Assembly: GCA_964516805.1 (NCBI GenBank)
Contig: CAZEXI010000041.1
Coordinates: 1 to 18,361, forward strand
DNA: 18,361 nt
Source of the DNA: CAYSTL01 sp964516805
GTDB taxonomy: Archaea > Thermoplasmatota > Thermoplasmata > Halarchaeoplasmatales > Halarchaeoplasmataceae
Direction: 5' to 3'
Each line of letters starts with the position of its first letter. Position 1 is the first letter of the stretch. Shown one piece after another: positions 14,081 through 18,361 of this stretch. Below the pieces are notes generated by a model that was not told the DNA's origin, made no database searches, and was given only the letters and a program-made list of their open reading frames with translations. A program made the translations under genes and the position numbers.

Positions 14081-15463
14081 TCAGAGATTTAAAAGATACT
14101 TAACTTCTTTAAAAGATTCTATAACATCTTCATCGTTCTCTACCTTCATCCTTTCTACAAGCGCTTGCTTTGCATCATCTGTATCAACATCGTCTTTAAC
14201 ATCAAATATCTTGTTCCCAAGAGTTAGAACAGCTTGAGACCTTACCCATTTATCATTATCTTCTATCCTTTCTGGCATCTTTCTAAAGAATCTATCAGTT
14301 TGAGTTTTACTCAATTCATTGATATCTATCTGTTTTAGAGCCTCAATAACTTTTTGTCTTATCTTCCACCTATCGTCATCTACGTAATCTAGTAGAGTAG
14401 GTACCATGGAAGAAAAACCTGCTTTACCTAAGCTGACAGATAAAATAATCTTTCTATGACCCTCTAACCTTCTGACCTCATTTTTTATTTTTTCTAATTC
14501 ATCTATCGGAAACTTAGATATGGATTCAGAAATCGACCACAATACCCTTGGGTTTTCTTCGAGATCTATTCTTTGTGTCAGTAAGTCGAGTGATCTTTCT
14601 GTATTTACTTCACCTAAAGTTTGTGCTGCTGCAGATCTGATAGAAGGTTCTTCGTCATCCAATTTGTGAGATACCTTCTCTATAATTTTTTCATCACCGA
14701 CTTTACCCAGACTCTTCAATGCAGCCTCTACAACGTATCGTTTATCATCTTCTAAAATACTAAGTAAAGGTTTAACCGCATCCTTATCTCCTTTTTCACC
14801 TAGAGCTATAGCACTATCTTCTCTTACCCTCCAACTTGTGTCGTTTAGTCCTTCTAAAAGTACATCTGTTGCTTTAGATGAGTCAATCTTACTAAGACCT
14901 TGTACTGCTATCTCTCTAACCCATCTATCACCTTGTTCAAACATCTTCTTTAAAGGTTCTAAAGATTTTTCAGTATTTATTTTGCTTATTGCCCTCGCAA
15001 CTTCTTCTTCAAGTTCGATGTCATCTATGTACTCTTCCAAAAATGGAATAACTTTTTCCTCACCAATTTCGCCTAGTGCTTCTATTGCTTTCTGTTTCAC
15101 TTCTAATTCTTCATCTTCAACTAGTTTTTTCAAGGGTTCAATAAAATCTTTGTCTTTTATTTCTCCCATGGCGATCGCTGTATCATGTCTTACTTCCCAT
15201 GCTTCATCATCTACCATATCGATTATCTTATCTTTTACACGTTCACCATCTATATGACTTATAGCTATGACTGCGTTAGCTCTTACTGTTTTTTCTTCAT
15301 CATCCAATCTTTTGGTGAGTATCGGTACAACATCACTGTCACCGATCAATCCTAAAGCTTTTACAGCTTCAGCTCTATCTTTTTTTCCACCATCTTCTAA
15401 CAGATCGATGAGACCATCGACATCTTTGTTTTCCTTCATATCTTCGATATATTTTCTAGCCAT
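14081..15463 (-). CDS. HEAT-repeat protein
   Basis: A 460-residue soluble protein composed almost wholly of about 13-14 HEAT-like (PBS-lyase-type) repeats of about 31 residues, with the pattern DDExxVRxxAxxALGxIGDxxxxxxL. The clearest copies lie between residues 15 and 290; the last third is more diverged. It forms a superhelical protein-protein interaction scaffold, with no catalytic motif or membrane segment. The start ATG 15463 has AGAGGATATGA upstream, inside the last codons of gatE, with only 6 bp between the genes. It is therefore probably co-translated with GatE. What it binds is unknown; association with the amidotransferase or with translation is only suggested by position. Confidence 0.88.
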   Translation of the reverse strand: MARKYIEDMKENKDVDGLIDLLEDGGKKDRAEAVKALGLIGDSDVVPILTKRLDDEEKTVRANAVIAISHIDGERVKDKIIDMVDDEAWEVRHDTAIAMGEIKDKDFIEPLKKLVEDEELEVKQKAIEALGEIGEEKVIPFLEEYIDDIELEEEVARAISKINTEKSLEPLKKMFEQGDRWVREIAVQGLSKIDSSKATDVLLEGLNDTSWRVREDSAIALGEKGDKDAVKPLLSILEDDKRYVVEAALKSLGKVGDEKIIEKVSHKLDDEEPSIRSAAAQTLGEVNTERSLDLLTQRIDLEENPRVLWSISESISKFPIDELEKIKNEVRRLEGHRKIILSVSLGKAGFSSMVPTLLDYVDDDRWKIRQKVIEALKQIDINELSKTQTDRFFRKMPERIEDNDKWVRSQAVLTLGNKIFDVKDDVDTDDAKQALVERMKVENDEDVIESFKEVKYLLNL

Positions 15464-15469
15464 ATCTGT

Positions 15470-17338
15470 TCATATCCTCTTTTGGATCTCCTCTCTCAGA
15501 AGATTGCTTATCTCTTCACCATCAGCTTTACCTTTCAAATCCTTCATCAACACACCCATCAGTGGTCCTACAGCACCCATCTCTCTTTCTTTAACGAAGT
15601 CGATCCTGTCTTCGACTACTTCTACTATCTTTTCTCTTAATTTTTCTTCACTGAGAGATTCCAATCCTGCTGATTCTATTGCATCATCAATATTTTTATT
15701 TTTTGATAGTTCTATTAGTAGATCGGATATACCTTCTTTAGCGAAATCACCTGAATCGAATCTTTCGAATAAAGTCATAATTTGTTTATCTGTGATATTT
15801 TCAATATCATGACCTTCTTTTTCCAGATCAGGATATATATGTAAGAACATATTTGCAGCTACAGATGGATGATCGTATTTATTTACTAAATCTTCAAATA
15901 TGATATCATAACCTTTTCTGAACAGCTGTTCGCTCTGCTGTTTGTTCAAATCATATTCTGATTGGAATCTTTCTATCTTTTCATCCGGTGTTTCAGGTAA
16001 GTTCTCTTTCAGATGTTTTAGATGTTCTTCAGATACTGAGCATGGTGGTATGTCAGTTTCAGGATACATCCTTGCTTCTCCAGATAAAGGTCTGAGGAAT
16101 GTTGTAGTACCATCTTGCTGGGCCTTTCTTGTTTCTTCTGGTACGCCTTTGAGAGCCATCTCTGCTCTTTCGATGACTTTTTCTAAAGCGTTCCTTGATC
16201 TCTCTTCTGATTCTGTTACCAAAGCGAATGCATCATCTTCCTCAATTTCCAATTCATCTGAAACGCTTTCAACTTCCTTTTCAGTTATACCAAATTTTGG
16301 CAGCTCATCACTGTGGAAAATACCTGCTACACCTGTTTTCTTAGCATAACCTGCAAATTCAGGTCCAAGAAGTGGTTCTCCTTCTTCACCCCTTAGCATA
16401 CCATCAAATCCTTTGAGTTTGATAACATAAACACCATTTCCTTTCTTGAGACTACCTTTGATTATACCGCTGTCACAGTCTTCGAACAAGTTTGTTACGT
16501 CATGTATCTCTTTACAAACTTCTGCGTTTCTTTCATTCAACTTTTCTTTTATATCTAATAACCGAACCTGCCTATCGACTTCATTCTCAACGTATTCTGG
16601 CAGCATATCGAGTTCCTGGACTCCTTTCATCTCGACACGTGCACCTTCTTCTATGGAAACATTAAGATCTTCACGGATACTACCGATGCCTCTTTTGACC
16701 TTTCTAGTACCTCGGAAAAGACCACCTATTGTCTGTGCAACGGTTTTAGCTTCGTCAGGTGATGTGATATCCGGGTCTGTAGCTATCTCAACAAGTGGAA
16801 TACCAAGTCTGTCCAATCGATATACTTTTTCACCTTTCTTCTCCTCGATACTTCTAGCTGCATCTTCTTCCAAACATATTGAGGGTATTCCGATCTTCTT
16901 ACCTTCGACTTCTAATTCACCATTCATCGCTATTAAGCTGGTCCTCTGGAATCCACTAGTGTTAGAACCATCGATAACTATCTTTCTCATGAACTGTATT
17001 TCATCCATGATATCTGCACCTGCATATAGTGCCATGGTCAGTGCTAGATCTAAGGCTTCTTCATCAGGTCCCTCTGGTGGTTCTTCATCTAATTCTACCA
17101 AACATGAAGAGCTTCTAGGAGATTGATATCTGAATTTCAGTCCTTTCAAAGCTTCCATCTTAGCTGCTTCATCGACTTCACCTAATTCACTTTCTGTAGG
17201 TCTTAATTCTCTTTTGTAAGTATCTCCCTCTTCATCAACAAGCTTTGATTCGCAGTCACAAAAGAGTTTTTTCGTGTCCAACTGTTGATGTATTTCAAGA
17301 CCAACTTTCAACCCAAGTTCTTCATAATCTCTATCCAT
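15470..17338 (-). CDS. gatE: Glutamyl-tRNA(Gln) amidotransferase subunit E
   Basis: The 622-residue tRNA-binding and kinase subunit of archaeal GatDE. It phosphorylates the glutamate on misacylated Glu-tRNA(Gln) and uses ammonia from GatD to make Gln-tRNA(Gln). The cradle domain opens with LGLKVGLEIHQQLDTKKLFCDC and contains RYQSPRSSSCLVELDEEPPE and RKIVIDGSNTSGFQRTSL. The AspRS-like insertion that separates GatE from GatB is present at about 270-400 (LKGFDGMLRGEEGEPLLGPEFAGYAK). A helical and YqeY-like tail fills about 480-622, ending GAVGPLMGVLMKDLKGKADG. Length is normal. ATG 17338 is preceded by TGAGGTGATATC, which also contains the gatD stop, so the two are coupled. Confidence 0.98.
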   Translation of the reverse strand: MDRDYEELGLKVGLEIHQQLDTKKLFCDCESKLVDEEGDTYKRELRPTESELGEVDEAAKMEALKGLKFRYQSPRSSSCLVELDEEPPEGPDEEALDLALTMALYAGADIMDEIQFMRKIVIDGSNTSGFQRTSLIAMNGELEVEGKKIGIPSICLEEDAARSIEEKKGEKVYRLDRLGIPLVEIATDPDITSPDEAKTVAQTIGGLFRGTRKVKRGIGSIREDLNVSIEEGARVEMKGVQELDMLPEYVENEVDRQVRLLDIKEKLNERNAEVCKEIHDVTNLFEDCDSGIIKGSLKKGNGVYVIKLKGFDGMLRGEEGEPLLGPEFAGYAKKTGVAGIFHSDELPKFGITEKEVESVSDELEIEEDDAFALVTESEERSRNALEKVIERAEMALKGVPEETRKAQQDGTTTFLRPLSGEARMYPETDIPPCSVSEEHLKHLKENLPETPDEKIERFQSEYDLNKQQSEQLFRKGYDIIFEDLVNKYDHPSVAANMFLHIYPDLEKEGHDIENITDKQIMTLFERFDSGDFAKEGISDLLIELSKNKNIDDAIESAGLESLSEEKLREKIVEVVEDRIDFVKEREMGAVGPLMGVLMKDLKGKADGEEISNLLREEIQKRI

Positions 17339-17342
17339 GATA

Positions 17343-18361
17343 TCACCTCAACCTCCTTTCGCTTATCTCACCAGCGATGTTAGTTTTCATCGTTTCCTCA
17401 ACTTCATCATCCAAGCTCAGAGCCCACATCAGTTTAACTAACGCTGTTTCAGGAAGCATATCCTCTCCTGGAATGACTCCTGCTTCTAAAATCTGTCTGC
17501 CCGCTGAATAGACGTGATCGTTTACAATTCCATTTAAACACTGGCTGGTCATAACAACTGGTTTTCCTTCTTCTATTATATTTTTCAATTCTGGAATCAA
17601 TTTTGTTTTCATATGGCCTAGTCCTGTACCAGCTATAACGACGCCTTTACTCTTTCCAGCATTCTTTATATCATCTTCAGTTAATCCAGGGTTAGCATAT
17701 ATTAGGCTAACATCGTCGATTATATCGCCTTTCTTTTCAAGCTCATCATCTGGTTTTTTAGTTTTGACCTTTAATTCAATATCGCCTGAATCGGGATTTA
17801 CATAACCTACAGGTTCCGAGTTTATAGATCGGAAAGCGTCCCTTCTGCTTGTATGCATCTTTCTGACCTTTGTTCCTTTATGTATCGCACACCTATCATC
17901 TGACATGCTTTCATGCATCACTACGTAGACTCCGCACAGTTCAGATTTAGCGACCTCTACAGCCGATAATAAGTTTAAGTGTGCATCGCTGGAGGGTCTG
18001 TCGCTGGAACGCTGTGACCCGACCAAAACAACCGGTACAGGTAAATCCTGTAAAAGGAAAGATAATGCTGCTGAAGTATATCCCATGGTATCTGTTCCGT
18101 GAGAGATCACTATTCCCTCAGCACCTTCCTCTATCTCTTCGATAACTTTATCAGCTATATCTACCCAATCCTTAGGTTCTATATTCTCACTCAACTTGCT
18201 GAACAATATCTCAACCTTAGGATTGCACCTTTCACCTATCTCGGGATTCGAATACAATACATCCTCTGCACTCTGAGCAGGATGTACAGCACCAGTTTTG
18301 TACTCCACATAACTCGCTATCGTTCCACCTGTGCCAATTATCGAAATGTTAGGTTTGCTCT
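17343..18361 (-). CDS. gatD: Glutamyl-tRNA(Gln) amidotransferase subunit D (5' end outside window)
   Basis: The asparaginase-like subunit of GatDE, which releases ammonia from glutamine and passes it to GatE. The frame is open to the window edge; only the asparaginase part and C-terminus are present. The roughly 80-90 residue N-terminal Tudor-like domain and the start codon lie beyond position 18361. Both catalytic threonine segments are visible: IGTGGTIAS just inside the right edge (about 18316-18342), and SHGTDTMGYTSAAL. The conserved GSQRSSDRPSSDAHLNL follows. A GTG at 18308 is an internal valine codon, not the start. The TGA stop lies 4 bp before gatE. Confidence 0.97.
   Translation of the reverse strand, partial: SKPNISIIGTGGTIASYVEYKTGAVHPAQSAEDVLYSNPEIGERCNPKVEILFSKLSENIEPKDWVDIADKVIEEIEEGAEGIVISHGTDTMGYTSAALSFLLQDLPVPVVLVGSQRSSDRPSSDAHLNLLSAVEVAKSELCGVYVVMHESMSDDRCAIHKGTKVRKMHTSRRDAFRSINSEPVGYVNPDSGDIELKVKTKKPDDELEKKGDIIDDVSLIYANPGLTEDDIKNAGKSKGVVIAGTGLGHMKTKLIPELKNIIEEGKPVVMTSQCLNGIVNDHVYSAGRQILEAGVIPGEDMLPETALVKLMWALSLDDEVEETMKTNIAGEISERRLR

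Noticed and set aside
14838..15812. Plus-strand open frames opposite the HEAT and GatE genes, and others opposite GatE at 15942-17126
   Set aside because: They are serine-rich antisense shadows of acidic coding sequence, without ribosome sites or recognisable domains.
1..18361. CRISPR arrays, insertion sequences, tRNA genes
   Set aside because: I found no regularly spaced repeats, transposase-like frames, or tRNA T-arm and acceptor combinations on either strand.

Overview
The window is archaeal and probably euryarchaeal. Evidence: GatD and GatE, the archaea-specific amidotransferase; aIF2-gamma next to ribosomal protein S6e; archaeal Dph2 and MfnA; an archaeosortase; TATA boxes about 25-50 nt before starts; and a mix of leaderless and Shine-Dalgarno starts, some with TTG. 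The DNA is AT-rich and many proteins are moderately acidic. The 5S gene has its own promoter and no 16S or 23S gene lies nearby. I cannot place it below phylum level. MfnA and ArtA fit methanogen- or haloarchaeon-related lineages (for example Methanonatronarchaeia or a Thermoplasmatota relative), but this is a guess.

Layout. 1-1068 (minus): class V aminotransferase with an in-frame TAG at codon 23. 1166-2311 (plus): MFS drug-type exporter. 2308-4696 (minus): a small conserved archaeal protein overlapping the start of a divergent family B DNA polymerase. 4879-6546 (plus): MscS/CmpX-like membrane protein built from tandem membrane repeats. 6533-7081 (minus): RadA/RecA-like protein without a Walker A loop. 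7188-7379 (plus): ubiquitin-like SAMP/ThiS protein. 7354-8187 (minus): archaeosortase. 8338-8571 (plus): 5S rRNA. 8768-10392 (minus): S6e and aIF2-gamma. 10579-11178 (plus): a 56-residue protein and a stand-alone Lrp-type RAM domain. 11175-18361 (minus): collinear run GatD, GatE, HEAT-repeat protein, PrsW-like protease, MfnA, Dph2. All four convergent coding pairs overlap at their stop codons.

The most unusual feature is the 5S rRNA. The conserved core runs normally through helix V, but the 3' strand of helix I does not follow. It appears about 100 nt later as an 11-14 bp match to the 5' strand. The intervening segment (about 8454-8557) folds into a long arm capped by a cUUCGg tetraloop. This is an expanded 5S rRNA of about 230 nt, comparable to the insertion-bearing 5S known from Halococcus morrhuae but in a different sequence context. 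Second-rank oddities are the amber codon in the aminotransferase, the polymerase with degraded exonuclease motifs and an altered motif C, and the P-loop-less RadA paralogue.

Functionally most genes serve translation: Gln-tRNA formation (GatDE), initiation (aIF2-gamma), small and large subunit components (S6e, 5S), eEF2 diphthamide (Dph2), and possibly tRNA thiolation (SAMP). Scattered among them are envelope and stress functions: archaeosortase, PrsW, MscS-like channel and MFS exporter.
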